Shown one piece after another: positions 34,801-44,236 of a DNA stretch of 64,000 bases. The translations under genes were made by a program, and so were the position numbers. The notes under the pieces are model-generated. The model did no database searches. It had not been told where the DNA came from and saw only the letters and a list, made by a program, of their open reading frames with translations. The DNA lies in the NCBI GenBank assembly GCA_904066235.2, contig CAJFCV020000001.1, forward strand, positions 12,023,291-12,087,290. The letters run 5' to 3'. Numbering within the stretch: position 1 is the stretch's first letter; each line of letters begins with the position of its first letter. Source of the DNA: Bursaphelenchus xylophilus. Lineage: Eukaryota > Nematoda > Chromadorea > Rhabditida > Aphelenchoididae.

Positions 34801-36416
34801 AGCTGCTTTGCTGTCGATTTCCTGATCACCACTATAAATACGCCTTCCGGTCGCCATCAACATAAAAAATCAGCTTGAGTTTCTCGTGGTTTATACGGTT
34901 TTCGTCGCTGCACTTCAATCTGGATGGAATTTCGACATCATTGGACTGTTTTCTGGACAAATGGACAATTCTTCACAGGACTGAGTGAAATATGGAATTT
35001 TCGGCCACCGTGGCCTTCAGAATCAAAATTATGGATCTCCAGCATCAGGATCTGCACCTAAAAGCAAAAAATTACATAGGGAAAATAGAGAGAATAGGCT
35101 ATGTTAGGGCCCTTAGCGATGGAGTTGCCAGTTTTAAGCATATTTTTTAAAAATTTTCGTCTAATTTTGGTGATTTCAGTGTCTCCAAACAACGTCGGCC
35201 AGGCCTCCGGCCACCGCTCGAGCCCAGCATCCGAGCGCCAAGCCCATTCCGCGCAGGCTGAACAACTGCCGGCGGTAATGGCCCCTCCTCTGGTTGGCCA
35301 GAACCCAACCGGCGTCCCAGAGGAGGGTAAAGAGGGGTCAAGCAGTACCACTGGCCCCTCGGGCTTCGGCCCAGAACCTGCCCCAACCGACCAGGCCGAC
35401 CACCTGCCGGCGGTTGAGGGCTCGGAACGATCATTGGACATGGACTTCTCCAGCTTCTCGAACTGCAGCTCCAGTACGAGTGAGGAGCACTCCACACTGC
35501 ATGATGTCCCCTCGATAAGGTCACTTGAAGTCTTCGATGAGGGAGCAGCCTGCGAGGAGACGTTAGCGGATCAAAACGACCGCCTCCGGTTTCAAAGAGA
35601 CTTCTGGAAAACCCAATGCCGCACACTTTGGGAACGACAAGAGACGTTCGAGAAGAAGGTCAGGTTCTACCAAGAAGCCCTGGGAGAGGCGGAAGTTGAG
35701 GCCAAGAAGGCCAAAGAAGCAGCCTCCGTCGCCACAAAAAAGGCCGAAGAAGAAAGAGCACTGAAGGAAGCGGCAGAAAAAGAAGTCGCCGAACTGCAAG
35801 CCCTCCATCGGCAACACCTTCGGACAGCCGTCGCCGATGACCGGCCGCCAAGGGCCGAAAGATCGAGGTCCAGAAGTCCGCTGATGACGACAGCGTGGTC
35901 AATAACGCCGACAACAGCAGAGATCCTAAGGATCGACGTCACCCAGCCTCCAGCGACCCAACACCCGCCGCCACCCGCAGATCAGGGATATGAGGTCCAA
36001 GAACAAAATCACGAGGCTGCTGGGCCTCTACGAAGAATGCCAAAGTGCAAACGGCGATGTTGCTACCAGCCCTCAGCCGATCCTGAACGGCCTCGGCCCC
36101 CCCGAAGGTCGAGGGAACTTCAAGGACTTGGCCCAGTGCTTCAAGAAGAGGACAATGGCCCAGAAGAACACCAACGTCCACGAAGACAACGAAGGCCTCC
36201 TTCACGGCTCATCGTGGACATGGCGAGCCGATCGTATCGGACTTCACAGGAGCCCAGGTTGCCTCGTAAGTCAATTTTTTCGATATCTTTACCATTTTTA
36301 CCCAAAAGCCCTTCAAAAATTATCAATTTCGCATTTTTTCAAACGCTATATTTACTATCGCAATTTTAATCAATAACATCAAGATTTTTTCAGATCGAAG
36401 GGTAAATCCATACTAA
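31838..36416 (+). CDS. Coiled-coil, Pro/Arg-rich protein, copy I (intact)
   Basis: Exons 31838-31958, 35180-36265 and 36394-36416, in phase, 409 aa. Exon 1 is Ser/Thr/Ala-rich (MSSSDSTTSRHSG..VPAVGVGE). Exon 2 opens with a Pro/Gly/Ser-rich half (LPAVMAPPLVGQ, STTGPSGFGPEP). It continues with a coiled coil of heptad Glu/Lys/Ala character (FYQEALGEAEVEAKKAKEAA to EKEVAELQ). It ends with an RS-like, Arg/Pro-rich tail (PRAERSRSRSP, CKRRCCYQP, PRRQRRPPSRLIVDM), and exon 3 ends VNPY. Nuclear or RNA-binding behaviour is a guess from composition only. The frame is supported because differences from copy II in the tail are mostly synonymous in this frame. Intron 1 is 3.2 kb and holds antisense ORFs. 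No family recognised. Confidence 0.8.
31959..33845. other. First part of intron 1, copy I
   Basis: AT-rich. The phrase GGCTGGTGGGTTTCTACCG followed by TAAATCCCGCCAAAAA is conserved in the copy II intron (about 50,870). I see no plus-strand exon that joins in phase between the two coding exons. Confidence 0.4.
33846..34407 (-). CDS. Antisense two-exon ORF nested in intron 1, copy I
   Basis: Minus-strand exons about 34134-34407 and 33846-34057 (stop TAA 33846-33848) are joined by GTC G|GTAAGT and TTTAG|AG in phase. They give a protein of at least 160 aa. The first exon reads MNNLQAKEIIAEARYSKNRG, WSPDVKTNLMVKMLMEWNVW; the second is basic (SLKKSTRHE, FNKILTRKTRTGTKN, TPRTRRAPH). Splice sites and most residues are kept in copy II, where a 4-bp insertion shifts the frame. 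The 5' end is not found; a possible internal start is MNNLQ. Family unknown. A transposon origin is possible. Confidence 0.5.
34522..34668 (-). pseudogene. Antisense ORF fragment with a WRC motif, copy I
   Basis: The minus strand reads LLLDGRRLGADGQPLDDLWR, CRREDHGKRVMDWIHEEK. It is preserved in copy II with a synonymous change (GAT to GAC). It is bounded by stops on both sides. The upstream frame (34644-34832) is open only in another frame. The WRC motif recalls FLYWCH-type fingers, but the HxH end is absent. Probably a broken exon of the same antisense gene. Confidence 0.35.
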
Positions 36417-36847
36417 GTGGCCAAAAATTCAACATGACGCAGTCATTCATACCTAATAACGTAAGGTTTTCGCAGCGTCCATCCAATAATCCTAATTTTT
36501 TAGCAATTTGTCCAATTCAACCTCGACAAGCAACCACGTGGGTTGACTAAATGCACTCAAACCTTAGTTCGACCGGCTGGAACGAGAAAAAAGTAAGTTT
36601 TTTTGCAAAACTATTTTTGCGAGCTGCGCCCAATAAAAGAACAATTGCTTTTTGTTATACGCTGTTGGATTTTGGGGGCATATTGTAGAAGAAAATGGTA
36701 GCATTCGCGGTAAAATGACTCGTCAAACCGCTAAAAACCTAGCTTTTTGCCGGCGGCTTCATAGTTTTATTGCTTACCTTGTTTTAGACAGAAAAAATAT
36801 AATTTGATCGATCCATTTTTTCAGATGCCCAACTCATGGCCGAACCG

Positions 36848-36903
36848 GAGCACCCGGCCCCCCACTTCATCCGGGGGGCCCTCTGGAATACTTGCGGGTG
36901 CTC
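36848..36903 (+). repeat. Hairpin module 1
   Basis: Outer stem GAGCACCC/GGGTGCTC, inner stem GGCCCCCC/GGGGGGCC. Relative to module 4 one C is missing, so the EHPGPP frame is lost while the stems are kept. Confidence 0.75.
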
Positions 36904-37022
36904 GGTGAGATCAAATAATGTAAGATTTTGCTTCTTTGAAGTTTTTGATCTTGAACTAGACTAAAGTAATATATTATAATTTCATTATATTTTCAGGTGA
37001 AGACCGGTACAAAGGGAAGAGA

Positions 37023-37078
37023 GGCGCCCTGGCCCCCTGAATGAGCCCGGGGGGCCTTTGGAAGGAAATAAGGGTGCC
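37023..37078 (+). repeat. Hairpin module 2
   Basis: Outer stem GGCGCCC/GGGTGCC (one G-T pair), inner stem GGCCCCC/GGGGGCC, loop TGAATGAGCCC type. Confidence 0.7.
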
Positions 37079-37194
37079 ATCTTCCCCTTGATTTGGTCAA
37101 TTGGGACTGAAATTAGGTAAGCTTTCGTGTTGTATTTATATTTTTCATCTTATTTTTTGCAGATCTCGTTCAGGCAAGATTGAACTGAGAAGGA

Positions 37195-37255
37195 GAGAGC
37201 ACCCTAGCCCCCTGAATGAGCCCGGGGGGCTTCTGGATCATAAAAGGGTGCTCTC
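37195..37255 (+). repeat. Hairpin module 3
   Basis: Outer stem extended to ten pairs, GAGAGCACCC/GGGTGCTCTC. Inner stem AGCCCCC/GGGGGCT. Confidence 0.75.
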
Positions 37256-37301
37256 ACCCGTTACCATCAAAGTGGAACATCTTCCTGGATGGTCAAAACC
37301 G

Positions 37302-37357
37302 GAGCACCCCGGCCCCCCACCTCATCCGGGGGGCCTTCTGGAAAACAATGCGTGCTC
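37302..37357 (+). repeat. Hairpin module 4
   Basis: Outer stem GAGCAC/GTGCTC, inner GGCCCCCC/GGGGGGCC. It encodes PEHPGPPPHPGGLLENNACS when read in the exon frame. Confidence 0.7.
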
Positions 37358-37480
37358 GGCAAGACCAAACGAGGTAAGATTTTGTTGTTTTTTGAACTGT
37401 TTGACCTTGAGTTAGCAATATAGTAAAGTAATACAGTCTACTATCTTCAGACGAAGGCCGGTCCAGACCAGCGTGGATCC

Positions 37481-37536
37481 GGCACCCTCGCCCCCTGAAC
37501 CAGCCCGGGGGGCTTCTGGAATCAAAAAAGGGTGCC
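37481..37536 (+). repeat. Hairpin module 5
   Basis: Outer stem GGCACCC/GGGTGCC, inner GCCCCC/GGGGGC. The A-T pair of the GAGCACCC stem has become G-C on both sides. Confidence 0.72.
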
Positions 37537-37724
37537 TTGGTCCACTTGTCATGGTCGATTTTGTGGATTTTGGACTAAAATGAGGTAAGTTATCATGCTG
37601 AATTTATAATTTTGCCTTTAATTCTTTTCAGAATTCCCTAAAAAGGAACACTGAGGGAACGGTGGAGCACCCTAGCCTTGAATCAACCCCAGAGATCCTC
37701 TCAAGGCCCGCCACCGAAGGGAAT

Positions 37725-38045
37725 GAAAGAAAAAAATGTAAAAAAGTAAAAAAAAATTAAAAGGGCCAAAAAAAGCCAAAAAAAAAACAAAAGCCAAAAA
37801 ACGAAAGGCCAAAAAAAGAAAAGGAAAGAAAAAGAGCCAAAAAATTTCAAAGGCCAAAAAAGAAAAGGCAAAAAAAGAGCCAAAAAATAATAATAAAGGC
37901 CAAAAAAAGATAAAAAAAAGAGCCAAAAAAATAATAGCAAAGGCCAAAAAATAAAAAAATACATTTTTTGAAAAAAAGAGAAAAGCCAAACAAAGGCAAA
38001 AAAGTAAAAAAATTAAAAAAAAAAATAAAAAAAGAAATTGTAACT
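37725..38045. repeat. A-rich tract with GGCCAAAAA repeats
   Basis: About 320 bp of GGCCAAAAAAAG and GAGCCAAAAAA words. Similar tracts occur at 39935-40030, 40190-40260 and 58235-58345, always just after CC.CCACCGAAGG. The long Phe-rich frames on the minus strand are artefacts of this composition. Confidence 0.85.
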
Positions 38046-38104
38046 GAAATTCAAGTAAAAATTGTTTAATACCCGGCGAAGTCAGCAAACACAATCAATT
38101 GTTC

Positions 38105-38202
38105 CCAACGGATGTCTACGATGAGATTATTGCCCCGGCCTGCCTCTACGCCCGAACACTCAAGTTCTTCAGCTGTTCAAATCCCTCGGAACTCATCCTA
38201 AG
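38105..38202 (+). CDS. Exon DVYDEIIAPACLYAR, copy I
   Basis: Open stretch encoding DVYDEIIAPACLYARTLKFF, ..NPSELILR ending AG|GTAAAT. It has relatives at 40262-40395 and 55008-55172. It precedes the BTB-like exon at 38936 in the same order as copy II, so it is probably an exon of the same BTB-type gene. Its upstream partner is lost in the A-rich tract. Confidence 0.5.
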
Positions 38203-38935
38203 GTAAATTTTGCCATGGATAACATAAAATTTCTGACAGGAAAGTACTTCTATGGCGTATGGAGTTACAGGTCGAGTCATATGTCAAAAAAATCGCAAAA
38301 TCTTTCTGATTCAGATGTAAAAGTTAGCTGCCTAATTTTGCTTTGTAAGGGTGAAGAAATCCTTAGACGCTTTCACGCAACACCACGCAAATGCCTTTTT
38401 GACAACGTTTTTACCAAATCAAAAGCTTTGTTTTGAGCTAAACTGAACCTTGGCATCTTGACAAACCTTAAAATATCAGATTTGATTAATACGACACCTT
38501 TATTAGTAGTTCCAATATAAAAAAGGGCATTTGTGTGGTGCTGCGAGAAAAGTTCTGAGGATTTTTTCACCCTGACAATCCAAAGTCAGGCAGCTAACTT
38601 TTACATATTCTGAATCAGAAAAATTTTACGATCTTTTTGATCTATGACTCGACCTGTAACTCCACACCCCGTAGAAGTACTTCCCTCGTCAGAAATTTCA
38701 AAACTTTTCTCCTAATTACGGAGAATTTTCTTGGATGGGGAAAGAGTTGACTCATCTTGGTCAAGTCTTCCTCTCTAGACGAAAAATGCAATCTTGCATA
38801 GATTTGGTTTGTTGCAGGAGGAGCGGGCTGTAACAACATGTTGGGAGCTTTTCTGAATCAGTATTATAGTGTTCGGTTAATATTATTGATCTCTTGCCAC
38901 GTATAATATAATTTATCTTTGATCCTTTCAGAATA
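38203..38935. other. Intron-like spacer conserved between copies
   Basis: Matches 55,173-55,910. It contains an imperfect inverted repeat (GGTCGAGTCATATGTCAAAA near 38270 against TGATCTATGACTCGACC near 38638). No coding frame. Confidence 0.5.
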
Positions 38936-39043
38936 TTACCCAATCTTCGCCGTGGAGACTTGTGAGTTTCTTGAAAACCTCCAGATTGATCTTCATCGCT
39001 TCCTCGAAGAGTTCGTTGACTTTGCGTGTTACAACAAGGTGAT
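38936..39043 (+). pseudogene. BTB-type exon, copy I (truncated)
   Basis: After TTTCAG it reads YYPIFAVETCEFLENLQIDL, HRFLEEFVDFACYNK, matching the central BTB segment of copy II (55911). It then runs to a stop after VI, and the remaining 60 codons of the copy II exon are missing. What follows is a fragment of the GGAAAAATGGAAGCA exon end. Confidence 0.6.
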
Positions 39044-39110
39044 TTGAATGGAAAAATGGAAGCAGTAAGTTCCATCAGCCAATGTTTTACTTTTTTGCAC
39101 ACGGGGTTTA

Positions 39111-39545
39111 CAGGGGAAGTACTCCAAGTGCGACGCTCAGATTTTCTTTAAATCTTGCACACACGTCGGGTATGGACCAAGTATCAATTCCTGAAAGTTT
39201 TAGCTCGCGCTTTGCTGGCGCCGCCGACATATCGAACGATTTTTGCCGCCGAGAGAGCACGCTAAACGTGGAGGGCGGTCAGAGAGAAAAGCGCTTTTTG
39301 GCCATAACTTTGGCAGTTTCGCGCGGAAAAATTTGATTTTTTGTAGAAACATTATCCTTTACAGTTGAAATAGGCATGAAACTTTTCGTGCCGAAATTCG
39401 GCAAAAAGTCCTAAATTTTCGCCGACTTTCGATCTAAAAATCTCGGTTGTTTGTGCTAAGCGCGAGCTAGGATTGTCGCAAATTATTCTAAATTTGTGCT
39501 AAGTTTCATCAAAAACTGAGCGTCGCACTTGGACTACTTCCCCTG
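39111..39545. mobile_element. Harbinger-like MITE with TTA duplication
   Basis: 435 bp between CAGGGGAAGTACTCCAAGTG and TACTTCCCCTG. TTA is duplicated (39108-39110, 39546-39548). The paralogous empty site near 56730 reads GGGGTTTAGTTTCGGG, which proves the insertion and its boundaries. Confidence 0.9.
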
Positions 39546-40261
39546 TTAGTTTCGGGATGTTAGAGTGGCTGAGCCGGCTTTCGAATAATTATCCGGGACA
39601 GGTTTCATCGTTTATAATGAGCTTTTACCGTTTTGTTTGATCTTTGCGCCTTTTAATTGCCAAAAATACTATGTCCTTACTATAGATGCGCCATTTTTGA
39701 TACACATTTCATACACAGTTACACAAACATATGTAATACGTGTAATTCATGACTATAGGGCTCTAGTTTTGGGCAGAGAATTGTATGGAGCTATAGACAG
39801 TAAACGCTTTAGGACACGGTGACCCCTGTTGAGGGGTTTAGAGATATTTTTATAGGGCTGATGTTTTTACGTTGTTTTAGTAATTTTTTATAACTTTTCA
39901 GAGAACCTCTCTCTACAAGGTCCGCCACCGAAGGAATAAAAGAAAAAAATGTAAAGAAAAGCCAAAAAAAAATTTAAAGGCCCAAAGAAAAGAAAAGGCA
40001 AAAAAAGAGCCAAAAAAAACAAAGGCCAAAAAAAGTAAAAGTTAAAAAAATACTAGTCGCGACATAAAGTCCTGAGACGTTTGCACTGTGCGTTTTTGTT
40101 TTCCTTTCGCGCGAGTGCGCCACTTTTCTCGCGCGACACCCGCGACAAATTGTGTCAGGACTTTATGGCGCGACTAGTACAGGCCAAATGAAAAGAAAAG
40201 GCAAAAAAAAAGAGCCAAAAAAACTAAAAGAGCCAAGAAAAGCAAAGGCCAAAAAAAAAAT
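39546..40261. other. Spacer with A-rich tracts and a small MITE
   Basis: Contains TGAGCCGGCTTTCG (also at 58064), the CCGCCACCGAAGG motif, A-rich GGCCAAAA tracts and the MITE at 40051. The 61-codon frame at 39637-39822 is unsupported. Confidence 0.45.
40051..40179. mobile_element. 129-bp MITE with TACTAGTCGCG ends
   Basis: Ends TACTAGTCGCGACATAAAGTC and GACTTTATGGCGCGACTAGTA are inverted. It is inserted in the A-rich tract. No relative was seen elsewhere in the window. Confidence 0.85.
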
Positions 40262-40395
40262 ATATTTGTATCTGGAATTCAGCGAACCCAATGAGTTGTT
40301 CCAAGCGGATGTCTACGACGAGATTATTGCCCCGGCCTGCCTCTACGCCCGAAAACACAAGTCTATAGCTGGCCAAAGCCCTCGGAACTCATCCT
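40262..40395 (+). pseudogene. Exon DVYDEIIAPACLYAR, third copy
   Basis: Reads YLYLEFSEPNELFQADVYDE, IIAPACLYARKHKSI. The shared exon end (AAAGCCCTCGGAACTCATCC) is then out of frame because of a small deletion, and no acceptor is visible upstream. Confidence 0.5.
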
Positions 40396-40516
40396 AAGGT
40401 AAATTTTGCCATGGAAAATATAAAATTTTTGAAAATTTTTAGAACTTTTCTCGTAATTACACTTATAGTCATTCCAAAGATTTTTTGAAAGACTTACTGA
40501 TCGCTTTATTTCAGAC

Positions 40517-40647
40517 CCAAGGATGACAGATGACACCGATCCATCTGTAGTTTGTCTGGTCTACAGTGATGTTACAGTTTTTGCCCACCGCGGAGTCCTC
40601 CATTGATCTTCGCCCACGCCAATGAATTGGTCTATGGAAGCAGTAAG
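40517..40647 (+). pseudogene. BTB N-terminal exon fragment
   Basis: After TTTCAG it reads PRMTDDTDPSVVCLVYSDVT, VFAHRGVLH and then a stop. SDVTVFAHRGVL is the typical start of a BTB/POZ domain (D-V-x-V..H-R-x-V-L). The sequence then jumps into ATCTTCGCCCACGCCAATGA, found at the end of the copy II exon, so an internal deletion removed the middle of the domain. Confidence 0.6.
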
Positions 40648-40660
40648 TCGTGGAGATTGA

Positions 40661-40950
40661 GGACGGAAAGGTCCGCTAAAAAAAGGAAAGAGGTTTTCGA
40701 TGACGCTGATTTCGAAAATCGTATCCATTTTTTCTGAATTTTACGATTTTGCTTAAGCCGTAGTGTCTAATATTTGGTTGTGAAGACAAAAAAGCGTCGG
40801 AAATTTTCTCACAAGATCGTACAAGTTTGACCAAGTTTTTACCAATTAAAACATTTATTTTGAAGAATTGAAAAAGAAGAAATGGATTCGATTTTCGAAA
40901 TCAGCACCATCGAAACCTCCTCTTTCCTTTTTTAAAGGACCTTTCCGCCC
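40661..40950. mobile_element. Short relative of the GGACGGAAAGGTCCGC foldback
   Basis: Ends GGACGGAAAGGTCCGCTAAA and AAAGGACCTTTCCGCCC. The subterminal GATTTCGAAAATCGTATCC and its complement pair. It shares the AATCGTATCCATTTTTTCTG block with 24441-25591. Confidence 0.8.
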
Positions 40951-41019
40951 TTAGTGAGTTGTAGCTGGTTTTTATTGCATTACTTGCAGATATCTTCAAG
41001 CCCCAAGCTACGGATAAAA

Positions 41020-41215
41020 AACTAAAAAAAAAGATTAAGAAAAGGAAAAAGAATAAGAAAAAAAGAAAAAATTGGTAAGAAAAGAGGAAAGAAAAATAAT
41101 TCCATACGAAAAAAAGAAAGAAAAAAAGAAAAAAGGAAGAAAAAAAAAGAAAAAAGGAAGAAAAAAAAAGAAAAAAGGAAGGAAAAAAATAAAAGAATAA
41201 AAGAAGAAGCCTCAC
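41020..41215. repeat. A-rich (AAAAAGAAAAAGG) tract
   Basis: Purine tract after an acceptor-bounded exon start GATATCTTCAAGCCCCA, as at 60898 and 61811. It is followed by pyrimidine-rich CCACTCCCACCACCC and (CCCTTT) repeats. Confidence 0.75.
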
Positions 41216-41404
41216 CGCTTCCACCCCCACCACTTCCATTACTCGCCTTCTTCTACCACTCCCACCACCCTCCTTTCCCTTTCCCTTTCCCCTCCCACTC
41301 CCTCCCCTTCACCCAATCATCAAAGCCTGCTTTGGTGATTAAAGTAAGTTGTTTTTTTCCCAATTGTAGGCCTTTATTTCTTGTTATAAGTCCAGATACT
41401 GCTC

Positions 41405-42074
41405 GTTCTACTTTTAATCTTATCTATTTTCATGGAAATCATCGAGAATCCGTTTCTTGGAGCCCTGGAGAAATCAATGGTGCCCTGGAGGTCCCCACCG
41501 CGGAAAGATCAGAAAGGTATGTCGATTGGGAGTGATAAATTAGGGGATCGAGGTCTAGAAGGAATACTGAGAGCGTTTTAATTCAAAAATAGCTTAGTTT
41601 TGTGAAAAAAGCCCGTCATCACGATATGTTTTTTGAAAGGTTACGGTAGAGGTAAGGGTTTTTTTAACTCTGATTTTTACTGTGGTGTGAACGGGTTACA
41701 CTCAGGTTTAGAAGCTTAAAAGTATAGCTAGGTGCTATTTTTCTTTTTGATTATTAGATACATATGAAGTTTGAGGGAATTAAAAGACGCGAGGTGCCGT
41801 AAAAAGCAGTTTATACGAAGTAATGACTAGTTTTTGTCATTAATAATGTGGTCATGACGGTATTGGGATATTTTTATATTGCTGATGAGATGATTAACTT
41901 CCCTGTTTAATTTTTCGCGTTTAAATACATTTTTCTTTCAGAAGTGCACAGTATTGCCTTATGGTTGAAGAGCAAGCTAGAGTGAAGAACAAGTTACCGC
42001 CGAGCCCTGGAAACGGTCCATTCCTCGAAGATGCCATTTCCTTGAAGATGCACAGTGCAATTGTTTGGAGGTAG
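41405..42074 (+). CDS. Two-exon module, copy at 41 kb
   Basis: Exon about 41405-41518 reads YFHGNHRESVSWSPGEINGA, LEVPTAERSER| with donor AG|GTATGT. Exon 41943-42070 follows in phase (SAQYCLMVEEQARVKNKL.. HSAIVWR). The near-identical pair at 62166-62276 and 63048-63190 supports the exons; the second exon there reads MAFILHGCLMVDKKAGVIGN. Start and end of the gene are not determined and the family is unknown. A third version of exon 2 at 43845-43984 is broken. Confidence 0.4.
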
Positions 42075-42338
42075 GCGAAAATTTGTTAACAAAAGGGGGT
42101 TTGGTTGATCGAGGGTTAGAAATCCATTTGAGTTTGGATTCGAACGATGTACCTCGCTACATTCGTCGCCGCGGGGATATAGGGCTCGGGGTCTTTACTT
42201 TTCATCGGCTCTGCGAATTTGTTTTGCAAAAAGGCGTAAAAAGGGAAATCAGTTCAGCAGTTTCTTCTGTAAGATATTTCGTGAACGGGAAATGGCAAAA
42301 GCCGTTCATTTTGTGAATTTTCGTCCTGTTTTTTTGTA

Positions 42339-43545
42339 TTAGGTTGGACGGAAAGTCTTTGCCTTTTTTTCTGCTGCTATTTTTCCTTGCACTGATGGAA
42401 AAAGGCAAACACTAATATATGGTGTTGGTAGGGGACAGGCATCCCTATCTGACAGTACAACCCTCAGCCATCTTAAGCATGTACAAGCAGAGAACTTAAT
42501 TTAGACATTTACCCATCTTTGGTCTACAAGTAGAAATCATTGGCCGGTTTGTTTAACAAGACCTTATAGAAAACTGTTTTAGCACTGTTAAAAAGACTTC
42601 TTTTGAAGCTCTTAACATGTGCTAACGTGGTGGGGATTAAATCAAACCCGAACCAGAAAACGTGACTTTTATGAGACCCAGCAAGTTTGAATATAATTGC
42701 AACCGCCGCTTAGCCGATGCCTTTGTATGGGTTTAACTATGGTATGCCAAAACTAAAGACACTCCCTTACACTCAGATACCAGTCATTAGACAATTGTTT
42801 TACTGTGTGACGTGACAGAACTCAATTAATTGTTTCTCAAAAAGTCGCTGGTGAACTATTGGATCAACTCGTAAAATTGAGAAACCGCTCCTACCAGCTT
42901 TCCAATCCTCCCTTTCTAGGGTGGAAAATAGAGCCCCTGTATCGGTCTACTTCTTTATGAAACAATGGGTAACCATTATTAATTGTCAGCAAATCACACG
43001 CATTTCTCTATAGCTATATATTTTTGGCAATTTTGCCCCTTTACGGTTAGTCCGAAGCGTGTGTGATCCGAGTTACTCATGTAGCACGTAAAGGGCTACC
43101 CGTGTGCCTCACGGAACCCTATTATATAGACAGACGATCAGCAATGCGCGGAGTAATAAGAAAACTTTTTTAATCGGGGCCTTTGCTGAGGATTTGGTTA
43201 AAAGAGTAGCTATTATTTTTTCCGATAGTTTTTTTTAAGAATTGCAATTGTGTTTAGCATAGTCGGAAAGACCACTGGACACAGCCCACAAAATTTCAGA
43301 GCTTCATCAAAAGCGATTTGGAAACTAGAGCTTACGTTCAGGACCCCACCCGAAATTGCCGCAAAGCGGAAAACCTCTTATAATTAAGCTCGTTTTGGCG
43401 GAACAAACGATTGGCACATAGCACATAAATCTGCACACTGTACCCTTGTATATACTAGGTATCTACGGTTGACACTCGGTCTTGGCGCGAAAAAAATAAA
43501 TTTCAAAATTGGATAAAAAAGGCAAAGACTTTCCGTCCGACCTAA
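42339..43545. mobile_element. Mariner-type element, no intact transposase
   Basis: 1,207 bp with ends TTAGGTTGGACGGAAAGTCT and AGACTTTCCGTCCGACCTAA, TA duplicated on both sides. TTAGGTTG termini and length fit mariner. No long frame remains. Confidence 0.85.
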
Positions 43546-43844
43546 TAGATTTCGAAACCGTCTGAACTAGTTCCGAGTCGGTTGAACTAGTGCAAAAAAC
43601 CGAGGTCTTTGACCACGTGAACCTGTTCATTGAAAATTTCATAACGTTCAGAATTTCCGCAAAACAAATTCGCACAGCCAATGAAGAGTAAAGACCCCGA
43701 GTGTGAGGTGCCGTAAAAGCAGTTTTATAAAAAGTAATAACTAGTTTTGTCATTAATCATGACGGTATTGGGATATTTTTATATTGCTGATGAGATGATT
43801 AACTTTCCGGCTTAATTTCTCGCGTTTAAACACATTTTCTTTTA

Positions 43845-43984
43845 GAATGATATTTGGTCGACGAGCTAGATTGATCGGAATCGAAGAACAACATAGCCGA
43901 AGAACAATACAGCGAAGAAAGAAGAACCGAGCCCTGGATTCCATGGTTACATCCGGCTTCATTGAGGATGCTCAGTAGTTTTGA
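43845..43984 (+). pseudogene. Broken copy of the 41943/63048 exon
   Basis: Flanked by TTTTAG and GAG|GTAGGC like its relatives. It shares GAGCCCTGGA.TCCATGG and the surrounding intron (GACGGTATTGGGATATTTTTATATTGCTGATGAG, also near 41870 and 62,960), but is interrupted by stops. Confidence 0.5.
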
Positions 43985-44236
43985 GGTAGGCGGATCTTTG
44001 TTGGTAAAGAGGGACTTTGGTTGATTTAGGGCTTGAAGTCAGTTTGAATGTGGATTTGGGCTATTTGGATCAGAGATCAGGTCATTTAGTATTGAATTAT
44101 GGCGTCATGGCAATGTTTTTTTGAATTTTTTGTATGATTCGTGACATCAGGTATCTGCTGGGTCGACGTTTCCGTTTTTAGTGTAAAATAAGGGGGATAA
44201 AGTAAATCTAAATACGATAAAACAGGTGTTGAACTA

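Larger units (their letters stand above)
36417..38100 (+). other. Five GC-rich hairpin modules, copy I downstream region
   Basis: Five palindromic modules of about 56 bp (36848-36903, 37023-37078, 37195-37255, 37302-37357 and 37481-37536) alternate with short AT-rich introns that have TTTTCAG acceptors and GTAAG donors. The exon at about 37163-37374 contains two modules and reads REHPSPLNEPGGLL..PEHPGPPPHPGGLLENNACS. The other three do not keep an open frame. The module structure is described in the findings. The region ends in an A-rich GGCCAAAAA tract. Confidence 0.6.
29230..39110. repeat. Segmental duplication, copy I
   Basis: Corresponds to 49,022-56,760 in the same orientation. Landmarks: 29430 and 49250 (TTGGATAC..), 31063 and 49546, 33889 and 52045, 35180 and 53352, 38105 and 55080, 38936 and 55911. 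Identity is highest in 33.9-36.4 kb. Each copy carries different transposon insertions. Confidence 0.85.

Noticed and set aside
35990..36376. Alternative frame KITRLLGLYEECQSANG in gene copy I
   Set aside because: It looks protein-like, but copy I/II differences are mostly non-silent in it and mostly silent in the overlapping long frame.
37672..38094. Phe/Leu-rich 140-codon frame on the minus strand
   Set aside because: Complement of an A-rich GGCCAAAAA tract; pure composition effect. The same applies to 40901-41239 and 58192-58413.
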